From: Corynebacterium sp.
GTDB taxonomy: Bacteria; Actinomycetota; Actinomycetes; Mycobacteriales; Mycobacteriaceae
Reading direction: 5' to 3'
Length of the DNA: 6,518 nt
Assembly (NCBI GenBank): GCA_030450335.1
Contig: JAKDIS010000128.1
Coordinates: 1-6,518, forward strand
Position numbers and translations under genes: made by a program. Below the pieces are notes generated by a model. It searched no databases. It was given only the letters and a program-made list of their open reading frames with translations, and was not told the DNA's origin. Of the stretch, positions 1 through 5,554 are shown piece by piece; within the stretch, counting starts at the first letter, position 1, and each line of letters opens with the position of its first letter.

Positions 1-137
1 CAAGTGTGACGGGGGCGGGGTGGGGGCCGTTCCCCAATCGGGCCGTAATTGGCGCGGGGTTGGGTTTACCCCGACGGTTCAACCATCCCACGCTCGATTT
101 TTGCCCCTGGCGCCCGGCTCAGCGCCTGTCTAACCGC
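1..137. other. Non-coding stretch downstream of the acyl-CoA dehydrogenase gene
   Basis: No convincing gene lies here. Weak inverted repeats are visible: CCAAT (34-38) with ATTGG (48-52), CGGGGT (55-60) with ACCCCG (68-73), and GGCGC (109-113) with GCGCC (122-126). The last could fold in the 3' end of the minus-strand mRNA, but it has no T tract behind it on that strand. A TTTTT run on the plus strand (98-102) follows a loose GGTTG/CAACC pair (58-62, 80-84), so a plus-strand terminator for a gene left of the window is possible but not demonstrated. Confidence 0.4.
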
Positions 138-1307
138 CTACTTCAGGATCTGGCGGCCCATCACCATGCGGCACACCTGGTTGGTTCCCTCGTAGATCTG
201 GGTGATCTTGGCGTCGCGCATCATGCGCTCCACCGGGAAGTCACGGGTGTAGCCGTAGCCGCCGAGCAGCTGCACGGCGTCGGTGGTGACCTCCATGGCG
301 ATGTCGGAGGCGAAGGTCTTCGACCCGGCGGCCAGCAGGCCGAGCTTGTCGCCGCCCTCGGCCTCGCCACGCTCTGCGTTGGACGCGGCGGTGTAGATCA
401 TCAGCCGGGCGGCGTCGATCTTCATCTTCATGTCCGCGAGCATGAACTGGGTGTTCTGGAACGCCGCGATCGGCTTGCCGAACTGCTTGCGCTCCTTGAC
501 GTAGTCCACCGCGGCGTCGAAGGCACCCTGGGCGATGCCCAGCGCCTGGGCACCGATCGTGGGGCGGGTGTGGTCCAGCGTCGCCAGGGCGGTCTTGAAG
601 CCGGTCCCCTCCTCACCGATGATGCGGTCTGCGGGGATGCGGCAGTCCTCGAAGTACAGTTCGGCGGTCGGGGAACCCTTGATGCCGAGCTTGTGCTCGA
701 GCCCGCCGACGCGGAATCCGGGGTCGTCCTTGTGCACCATGAACGCGGAGATGCCGTTGGCCCCGGCCGCCGGGTCGCTCACGGCCATCACGGTGTACCA
801 GGTGGACTTGCCGCCGTTGGTGATGAAGCACTTGGAGCCGTTGAGGACCCACTCCTCGCCGTCGCGCACGGCCTTGGTCTTCATGCCGCCGGCGTCGGAA
901 CCTGCCTCGCGCTCGGTCAGCGCGTAGGACGCCATGGCACCGTTGGCGATGTCCGGCAGGACTTGCTGCTTGAGCTCCTCGGAGCCGGAGAGGATCAGGC
1001 CCATCGTTCCGAGCTTGTTCACCGCCGGGATCAGCGAGGAGGCACCACACACGCGGGCGACCTCCTCGATCACGATCACCGCAGCCAGCGAGTCGCCGCC
1101 CTGTCCGCCGTACTGGTCACCGACGTGGATGGCGTTGAACCCGCTGTCGTTGAGGGCCTTGAGCGCCTCCTCCGGGAAGCGCTCGTCCTCGTCGACGGCG
1201 GCGGCGTAGGGGGCGATCTCCTGCTCTGACAGGCCTCGGATGCTGTCGCGCAGTTCGCGGTATTCTTCCGGCAGCTGGAAGAGGTCGAAATCGGGGTTGA
1301 AAGCCAT
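138..1307 (-). CDS. fadE25: Acyl-CoA dehydrogenase, FadE25-like
   Basis: This is a cytosolic FAD-dependent acyl-CoA dehydrogenase, which oxidises an acyl-CoA to the trans-2-enoyl-CoA in the first step of beta-oxidation or branched-chain acyl-CoA breakdown. The product is 389 residues, the usual family length. The first family signature (ALTEREAGSDAGG, about 119-131) and the second (QLLGGYGYTRDFPVERMMRD, 346-365) are both intact. The catalytic glutamate lies in IYEGTNQ at Glu373, the same place as in short-chain enzymes. From memory, the whole chain resembles M. tuberculosis FadE25, including DLF-LPEE near the start, SSLIPAVNKLGTMGLIL, GGKSTWYTVMAV and LATLDHTRPTIGAQA. I chose the start at 1307 because AGGAG lies 10 bases upstream; an in-frame ATG at 1349 would add 14 residues but is less well placed. 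The exact substrate cannot be read from sequence. The gene is divergent from the lipoprotein gene. Confidence 0.95.
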   Translation of the reverse strand: MAFNPDFDLFQLPEEYRELRDSIRGLSEQEIAPYAAAVDEDERFPEEALKALNDSGFNAIHVGDQYGGQGGDSLAAVIVIEEVARVCGASSLIPAVNKLGTMGLILSGSEELKQQVLPDIANGAMASYALTEREAGSDAGGMKTKAVRDGEEWVLNGSKCFITNGGKSTWYTVMAVSDPAAGANGISAFMVHKDDPGFRVGGLEHKLGIKGSPTAELYFEDCRIPADRIIGEEGTGFKTALATLDHTRPTIGAQALGIAQGAFDAAVDYVKERKQFGKPIAAFQNTQFMLADMKMKIDAARLMIYTAASNAERGEAEGGDKLGLLAAGSKTFASDIAMEVTTDAVQLLGGYGYTRDFPVERMMRDAKITQIYEGTNQVCRMVMGRQILK

Positions 1308-1317
1308 GGACGTCAGT

Positions 1318-1322
1318 CTCCT
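1318..1322 (-). promoter_or_regulatory. Ribosome binding site of the acyl-CoA dehydrogenase gene
   Basis: Read on the minus strand, these bases are AGGAG, 10 bases before the ATG at 1307. They support the shorter 389-residue protein over the start at 1349. Confidence 0.6.
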
Positions 1323-1352
1323 GGGGAAAATCGTGGGCAGTGCTCGCACGGG

Positions 1353-1358
1353 ACGTTA
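1353..1358 (-). promoter_or_regulatory. Alternative -10 candidate for the acyl-CoA dehydrogenase gene
   Basis: On the minus strand this reads TAACGT, which fits the loose actinobacterial TAnnnT pattern. It would start transcription near 1346 and give a leader of about 40 bases containing the AGGAG ribosome binding site. No -35 match is visible. It competes with the TAGGCT hexamer at 1411-1416, and the sequence does not decide between them. Confidence 0.25.
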
Positions 1359-1410
1359 CCCCGGGGCCGCGGTCCCGCGTGGAGGTACCGTGAACCCGGT
1401 GTTGTGATTC

Positions 1411-1416
1411 AGCCTA
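1411..1416 (-). promoter_or_regulatory. Candidate -10 element, minus strand, toward the acyl-CoA dehydrogenase gene
   Basis: On the minus strand these bases read TAGGCT, a common form of the actinobacterial -10 box, and the same hexamer occurs at 3884-3889 in this window. Transcription from here would start near 1403-1404 and give a leader of about 96 bases. The hexamer shares its TA step with the plus-strand TACACT at 1415-1420. No good -35 box is seen. Confidence 0.35.
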
Positions 1417-1420
1417 CACT
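1415..1420 (+). promoter_or_regulatory. -10 element of a probable leaderless promoter for the lipoprotein gene
   Basis: TACACT fits TAnnnT. Exactly seven bases separate it from the ATG at 1428, so transcription would be expected to begin at the A of the start codon or very near it. The -35 region is weak, with only a loose GTGAAC at 1390-1395. Leaderless mRNAs of this form are common in Mycobacterium and Corynebacterium. A G-run at 1421-1425 is too close to the ATG to be a normal ribosome binding site. Confidence 0.5.
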
Positions 1421-1427
1421 GGGGGTC

Positions 1428-2156
1428 ATGTCTACCGAGCACCCGTCAGACGCCCCGACCACCCCTCGCCTCACCGCCGGAGGCGCCCACGACCTGCACA
1501 GACGTCGTAGGACGCCCCGGCGCGCCGCCGGTGCCGCGTGCGCCGCCGGCGCGGTCGGCGTTCTGGCCCTATCCGTCCTCGCCGGGTGTTCCGACGGCGA
1601 CGGCTCCGGGTCCGACGCCGGTTCGGACGCCTCGACGAGCACGACGACGCCGACGCCGGTGGCCACCGGCGAACCCGGCGGCAGCGGCGGCGACACTGAA
1701 ACCTCGGAGGGCGCCGCGGCGTCCGGCGCCGACAGGCGGTGCACCACCGGCGACCTGGACGTCACCGCGGATCAGTCCCAGGGCGCGGCCGGCAGCATCC
1801 TGCTGGACGTGGAGTTCACCAACACCTCCGACGGCTCCTGCGCCCTCGCCGGGTTCCCCGGGGTCACCCTCGTCGACGAGGCCGGCGAGCCGGTCGGTGC
1901 GCCGGCCGAGCGTGAGGAGAACGTGCCGTCGTCGGTGGTGGAGCTCGCCGCGGGGTCGACCGCGACGTCGGCGCTGAGCATCGGCCGGGCGGAGAACTAC
2001 GACGAGACCGCCTGCGGCCCCACCCCGGCCGGTGGTCTACAGGTCATCGTGCCGGAGGAGGAGCAGACCACCGTCCTCGACGTGCCTGACCTGACCGCCT
2101 GCACCGCCGATGACGTGACGCTGCTGTCCGTCCAGCCCCTGACCGACGGCGCGTGA
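1428..2156 (+). CDS. DUF4232-type secreted lipoprotein
   Basis: This predicted lipoprotein is 242 residues long and anchored on the outer face of the cytoplasmic membrane. A long basic N-region (HRRRRTPRR, about 24-32) leads into a hydrophobic core and the lipobox LAGC, with Cys54 as the lipidated residue. Residues 55-104 form a low-complexity linker rich in Ser, Asp, Gly, Thr and Pro, typical of exported actinobacterial proteins. The C-terminal domain (about 105-242) looks like DUF4232: it starts CTTGDL, has FTNTSDGSCALAGFPGVTL in the middle, and holds four cysteines (105, 138, 196, 225) that could form two disulfides. The ATG at 1428 fits the leaderless promoter; an in-frame GTG at 1404 would add 8 residues but lies upstream of the -10 box. 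The stop overlaps the start of the next gene. The function of the domain is not known. Confidence 0.88.
   Translation: MSTEHPSDAPTTPRLTAGGAHDLHRRRRTPRRAAGAACAAGAVGVLALSVLAGCSDGDGSGSDAGSDASTSTTTPTPVATGEPGGSGGDTETSEGAAASGADRRCTTGDLDVTADQSQGAAGSILLDVEFTNTSDGSCALAGFPGVTLVDEAGEPVGAPAEREENVPSSVVELAAGSTATSALSIGRAENYDETACGPTPAGGLQVIVPEEEQTTVLDVPDLTACTADDVTLLSVQPLTDGA
2153..2156 (+). promoter_or_regulatory. GTGA start/stop overlap coupling the lipoprotein and membrane-protein genes
   Basis: The GTG start at 2153-2155 overlaps the TGA stop at 2154-2156. No clear ribosome binding site precedes it, which suggests re-initiation by ribosomes finishing the lipoprotein gene. Confidence 0.7.
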
Positions 2157-3886
2157 GACGGGGCCGGCTCCCGGTCCTGCTCCCGCTGCTGCTCGTCGTC
2201 GCGCTCCTGGCGTTGCGCGGGTGGCAGCTCAGCCAGCGGACCTTCTACTGGGACGACCTGGTCATCCCTCCGTCCTTCCGTGACTCCGGACTGTGGGCCC
2301 CCTACGACGGGCACCTGATGCCCGGCTCGGCGGCGCTGCAGATCGCCGTGGACTCCCTCGCACCCCTGCAGTGGTGGTTGCCGTGCGTGGTCACCCTGGC
2401 GGCGACGGCCCTGGCCGTGGGCCTGTGGCGGGTCCTGCTCGGCCGGCTCACCGACCGGTGGGGTCTGCGGGTCCTGGGGTTCACCGCCCTGGTGTTCTCC
2501 CCGTTCCTGGGCACCGCCACCGGGTGGTGGTCGGCCGGAGTCAACGCCCTGGCCTGGCAGCTCACCGCCGCAGGTGTCGGCCTGGCGCTGACAGCCCCGC
2601 GCGGGGTCGTGCTGCGCACCACGCTCGCCACGCTGGTGCTGCTGGGCGGGTTGCTCATGACGGAGCGGGCGCTGACGGTGGTGCCGGCGGTGCTGGCCGT
2701 CGCGCTCGTCCTGCGGGTGCGCCGGGGCCCCTCCCGCGACCGGCTGGTGCTGGTGGCGCCGGCGCTGCTCACCCTCGCATGGGCCGGGGTGTACCTCGCC
2801 CTGGTCGGACGTGGTGACGGCGGTGGTGAGGCGCCGGGGCTGCACGGGGTCACCTCCGCGCTCGGCTCCTCGGTGCTGCCCGGCGTCCTCGGCGGGCCGT
2901 GGAGCTGGGACCGGTGGGACCCCTCCCCCGCGTTCTCCACGACGTCGACCCTGGTGCAGGTCATCGTGGGCGTCCTGCTGGCCGTCCTGCTCGTGTGGAC
3001 GTTGGCGCGCACGCGCCGCCGCCCGGCGGCGTTCCTCGCGGCGCTCACGGCGCTGGCCGCGTCCTGCGCGTACCTGCTGGTCGTCCTGCTGCTGCTGCGT
3101 GAGGGACGCACCGGCGACGGGGCGTCCGACCTGCTCGCCCGCGGCATGCACTACTACGCCGACTGGTGGTCGGTCACCGTGGTGCTCGTGGTGGCCGCGG
3201 CCCCGGTAATGGCACGCACCTGGACCGCGGTACTGGCCGCCGTCCTGTTCACGCTGAGTTCCACGGTCTCGACCGTGACGTGGGTGTCCGCGTGGTCGGA
3301 CGACGCGACCGCCGCGTACCTCGCCGGCGTGCGGCAGGCCGTGTCGGAGGCGCAGGACGCCGGCACCGTCCTGCTCGACCAGAACACCCCGCTGGAGGTC
3401 CTCACCCCGCTGATGTCGCCCTACAACAGGGTCGGCGCGATCGCCGCCGGTGGCGGCGGGGACGGTGTCGGCGACGTGAGCACCGCGCCCACGGTCGTCC
3501 TGCCGGACGGACGCGTCGCCGAGGCCCACGTGCTCGACGTCGCACGCCGCGTCCAGGGCGACGTCCCCGACTGCGGCGTCCGTGTCGACGCCGGCCAGCC
3601 GCAGATCATCACCGTGGAACCCGCGCTGCCCTTCGGCGACTGGACGTGGGAGTTCACCGCCACCGCCGACCGGGAGCTGACCGTGGAACTGTCCACCCCC
3701 AATGGCCTGGAGGACGAGGCGCAGTGGCGGGCGCGTGCGGTGGACGTGGACGTCGACACCGACCTGGTCACCAGGTGGGTCAACCTCTCCGGCGGAGGCG
3801 GCACGATCCTGGCGGAGATCGACGGCCCACCCGGCGCCCACGTGTGCGTCGGTGCCGGGGCTGTGGGCGCGCTCACGGCCCGCTAG
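2153..3886 (+). CDS. Polytopic membrane protein, GT-C glycosyltransferase-like, with outer C-terminal domain
   Basis: The 577-residue protein starts with GTG inside the sequence GTGA, whose TGA ends the lipoprotein gene, so translation is probably coupled. About 11 membrane segments can be placed (near 7-22, 74-93, 107-126, 128-147, 154-169, 172-188, 198-217, 264-284, 292-315, 338-354 and 356-378). Basic loops at 93-106, 150-155, 189-197 and 285-290 fit an N-in, C-out topology. The first outer loop carries YWDD (32-35) and YDGHLMPGS (51-59). An acidic pair after helix 1 is a hallmark of lipid-phosphosugar-dependent GT-C glycosyltransferases. Other points are TERAL (170-174) and MHYYADWW (332-339). 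Residues 380-577 form a soluble outer domain with Cys474 and Cys565 as a possible disulfide. I do not recognise a named family, and the GT-C assignment is inference; a non-enzymatic envelope protein is also possible. Confidence 0.8.
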   Translation: MRRGRLPVLLPLLLVVALLALRGWQLSQRTFYWDDLVIPPSFRDSGLWAPYDGHLMPGSAALQIAVDSLAPLQWWLPCVVTLAATALAVGLWRVLLGRLTDRWGLRVLGFTALVFSPFLGTATGWWSAGVNALAWQLTAAGVGLALTAPRGVVLRTTLATLVLLGGLLMTERALTVVPAVLAVALVLRVRRGPSRDRLVLVAPALLTLAWAGVYLALVGRGDGGGEAPGLHGVTSALGSSVLPGVLGGPWSWDRWDPSPAFSTTSTLVQVIVGVLLAVLLVWTLARTRRRPAAFLAALTALAASCAYLLVVLLLLREGRTGDGASDLLARGMHYYADWWSVTVVLVVAAAPVMARTWTAVLAAVLFTLSSTVSTVTWVSAWSDDATAAYLAGVRQAVSEAQDAGTVLLDQNTPLEVLTPLMSPYNRVGAIAAGGGGDGVGDVSTAPTVVLPDGRVAEAHVLDVARRVQGDVPDCGVRVDAGQPQIITVEPALPFGDWTWEFTATADRELTVELSTPNGLEDEAQWRARAVDVDVDTDLVTRWVNLSGGGGTILAEIDGPPGAHVCVGAGAVGALTAR

Positions 3887-3889
3887 GCT
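3884..3889 (+). promoter_or_regulatory. Candidate -10 element for the Rossmann/patatin gene pair
   Basis: TAGGCT fits TAnnnT, and its first three bases are the TAG stop of the membrane-protein gene. Transcription would start near 3896-3897 and give a leader of about 43 bases before the ATG at 3939. No good -35 box is seen. It suggests that the downstream pair is transcribed separately, at least in part. Confidence 0.45.
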
Positions 3890-3921
3890 GGGGAGACCAG
3901 CGACGCGACAACGCCCTCGAC

Positions 3922-3927
3922 GAAAGG
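3922..3927 (+). promoter_or_regulatory. Ribosome binding site of the Rossmann-fold gene
   Basis: GAAAGG lies 11 bases before the ATG at 3939 and supports that start. The spacing is slightly long. Confidence 0.5.
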
Positions 3928-3938
3928 CACCCCACACC

Positions 3939-4607
3939 ATGTACGACATCGTCATCATCGGCGGCAACGGGAAGGTCGCCAGGCTCACGGCACCGATGCT
4001 CGTCGAGGCGGGCAATTCGGTGACCTCCGTGATCCGCTCGCGTGACCAGTTCAACGACGCCCGCGAGACCGGGGCGACCCCGACGGTGGCGGACGTCGAG
4101 ACGATGAGCACCGACGCCATCGCCGACCTGCTCGAGGGCCACGACACGGTCATCTGGGCTGCCGGCGCCGGCGGCGGGAACCCGGAGCGCACCTTCGCCG
4201 TGGACCGCGACGCGGCGATCCGCACCATCAACGCCGCCGAGGAGGTCGGTGTCGGCAGGTTCATCATGCTGTCGTGGTCGGGCTCGTACCTGGACCACAG
4301 CTTCCCGGAGGACAGCGACTTCTACCCCTACGCCGAGTCCAAGGCGGCCGCCGACCAGCACCTGCGGGACTCCGAACTGGACTGGACGATCATCGCGCCG
4401 AGCCGGCTGACCGACGACCGCGACCGTGGCGGCATCGAGATCCTGCCCGAGGGCGACGGACGCACGGACGCCACCGAGGTCCCGCGTGAGACGGTGGCCC
4501 AGACCATCGTCGCCGCACTCGAGTGCCCGCAGACCTCCGGTCGCACGATCCGGTTCAACGCCGGCAACGAGGATCCCCACGAGGCGCTGCGCGGGGTCGA
4601 GTGGTGA
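3939..4607 (+). CDS. NAD(P)H-binding Rossmann-fold protein (atypical short-chain dehydrogenase family)
   Basis: This 222-residue cytosolic protein belongs to the NAD(P)H-binding group (PF13460-like) of atypical short-chain dehydrogenases. The N-terminal strand MYDIVIIGG runs into the dinucleotide-binding loop GGNGKVA (8-14), and VIRS (31-34) follows at the cofactor-choice position. AAGAGGG (74-80) fits the strand-4 region. A Ser/Tyr/Lys-type site is suggested by LSWSGS (111-116) and YAESK, with Tyr131 and Lys135 in YxxxK spacing. The C-terminal half is short, as in NmrA-like and YwnB-like proteins, so a redox-sensing or binding role is as possible as catalysis. The start is set by GAAAGG upstream. 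The TGA stop lies within GTGA, which also starts the patatin gene, so the two are probably co-translated. The substrate is unknown. Confidence 0.88.
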   Translation: MYDIVIIGGNGKVARLTAPMLVEAGNSVTSVIRSRDQFNDARETGATPTVADVETMSTDAIADLLEGHDTVIWAAGAGGGNPERTFAVDRDAAIRTINAAEEVGVGRFIMLSWSGSYLDHSFPEDSDFYPYAESKAAADQHLRDSELDWTIIAPSRLTDDRDRGGIEILPEGDGRTDATEVPRETVAQTIVAALECPQTSGRTIRFNAGNEDPHEALRGVEW

Positions 4608-5494
4608 GCGGCTCCTCCGCACTGGCCGCGCCCGACGTGGCCCTGATCTTCGAGGGCGGCGGCATGCGCAACAGCTACACGGCCGCCTGTGTCAGCGCCC
4701 TGATCGAGCACGAGGTCCAGGTCGGCTGGGTCGGCGGCATCTCCGCCGGGGCCTCGCACACGGTGAACATGCTCTCGCACGACGCCGAGCGCGCCCGCGA
4801 GAGTTTCGTGGAGTTCGGGGCCGCCCCCGGCACCGGCGGCATCAGCTCCTTCCTGCGCGGCGACGGCTACTTCAACGCCGAGTTCATCTACGAGACCTCC
4901 GGGCTCCCCGGCAACGAGTTCCCCTTCGACTGGGACACCTTCACCGCCGACCCGACGCCCTTCCGCGTCGGTGCGATGCACGCCCGCACCGGTGAGACCG
5001 TCTACTGGGGACGCGAGGACCTCACCGACCTCCCCTCGCTGATGAAGCGGGTCCGGGCGTCCTCGACGATGCCGGTGCTGATGAAGACCCCCGTCGTCGA
5101 CGGGGAACCCTACGTGGACGGCGCCCTGGGATCCTCCGGCGGCATCGCGCTGGAAGCCGCCGAGCAGGACGGCTTCAGCAAGTTCCTGGTGGTCTGCACC
5201 CGCCCGCGCGACTACGTCAAGCCCGAGGTCAAGTACCCCGGCGCGGTGCGCCGGGTGCTGCGCGACACCCCGGCCGTCGCCGAGGCGGTGATCACCCGCC
5301 CGGGCCGCTACAACGCCACGAAGCGTCGTCTCCTGGAGCTCGAGGAGCAGGGCCGTGCCCTGTTGTTCTTCCCCGAGCACATGCGCATCTCCAACACCGA
5401 GCGCAAGATCGACAAGCTGCGGGCGTCCTTCACCGACGGTGAGAACCAGATGCGTGACGACTGGGCGCGCTGGGAGGACTTCCTCACCGCCTGA
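4604..5494 (+). CDS. Patatin-like phospholipase, YjjU-type
   Basis: This is a predicted lipid acyl hydrolase of 296 residues with no signal peptide or clear membrane segment. It has the patatin Ser-Asp dyad: oxyanion loop GGGMR (18-22), nucleophile elbow GISAGA with Ser47, and Asp172 in VDGAL. The opening VALIFEGGGMRNSYTAACV and the conserved LLFFPEHMRISNTER near residues 253-267 resemble E. coli YjjU and its C-terminal DUF6363 region. The GTG at 4604 overlaps the TGA of the previous gene; a second in-frame GTG at 4601 would add one residue. There is no strong ribosome binding site, only a GGGG run at 4593-4596, so coupling to the Rossmann gene is likely. Family members hydrolyse phospholipid or other acyl esters, and the actual substrate is not evident. 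ACCCCGGGGT, a 10-base palindrome, follows the stop directly (5495-5504). Confidence 0.92.
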   Translation: MSGSSALAAPDVALIFEGGGMRNSYTAACVSALIEHEVQVGWVGGISAGASHTVNMLSHDAERARESFVEFGAAPGTGGISSFLRGDGYFNAEFIYETSGLPGNEFPFDWDTFTADPTPFRVGAMHARTGETVYWGREDLTDLPSLMKRVRASSTMPVLMKTPVVDGEPYVDGALGSSGGIALEAAEQDGFSKFLVVCTRPRDYVKPEVKYPGAVRRVLRDTPAVAEAVITRPGRYNATKRRLLELEEQGRALLFFPEHMRISNTERKIDKLRASFTDGENQMRDDWARWEDFLTA

Positions 5495-5541
5495 ACCCCG
5501 GGGTGTGTCGGGCATACCGCGCCGGATCGCCGAAAGCACTG

Positions 5542-5547
5542 TACAGT
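5542..5547 (+). promoter_or_regulatory. -10 element of a probable leaderless promoter for the two-helix membrane protein gene
   Basis: TACAGT fits TAnnnT and sits exactly seven bases before the ATG at 5555, the same spacing as at 1415-1428. No ribosome binding site is present between 5530 and 5554, so a leaderless mRNA starting at the ATG is the simplest reading. No -35 match is visible. Confidence 0.55.
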
Positions 5548-5554
5548 TCCCATC

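Noticed and set aside
109..126. GGCGC/GCGCC hairpin after fadE25, considered as an intrinsic terminator
   Set aside because: The stem is only five base pairs and no T tract follows on the minus strand.
6..1229. A 407-codon open frame on the plus strand opposite the acyl-CoA dehydrogenase gene
   Set aside because: It is the antisense shadow of a strongly supported gene in very GC-rich DNA. Its translation is low-complexity Gly/Val/Leu/His/Asp-rich sequence with no family match.
1391..1411. TGAA-N13-TTCA inverted repeat as a possible fatty-acid regulator operator
   Set aside because: Only four bases match in each arm, and it does not fit the KstR or KstR2 operator patterns I know. Chance is a sufficient explanation.
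1404..1427. GTG at 1404 as the lipoprotein start
   Set aside because: It lacks a ribosome binding site and lies upstream of the likely -10 box, so a transcript from that promoter would not contain it.
1530..1780. Repetitive GC-rich triplet pattern, considered as a DNA repeat array
   Set aside because: It encodes the lipoprotein signal peptide and a Ser/Asp/Gly/Thr linker. The repetition comes from low-complexity protein sequence, and no exact repeat unit is present.
1997..4267. A 756-codon open frame on the minus strand spanning three plus-strand genes
   Set aside because: The translation is dominated by Arg, Gly, Gln, His and Pro, as expected for antisense of GC-rich codons, and it crosses the boundaries of well-supported genes.
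5495..5504. ACCCCGGGGT palindrome after the patatin stop, considered as a terminator
   Set aside because: It has no loop and no T tract, so it cannot form a normal intrinsic terminator. A short GC palindrome is expected in this composition.
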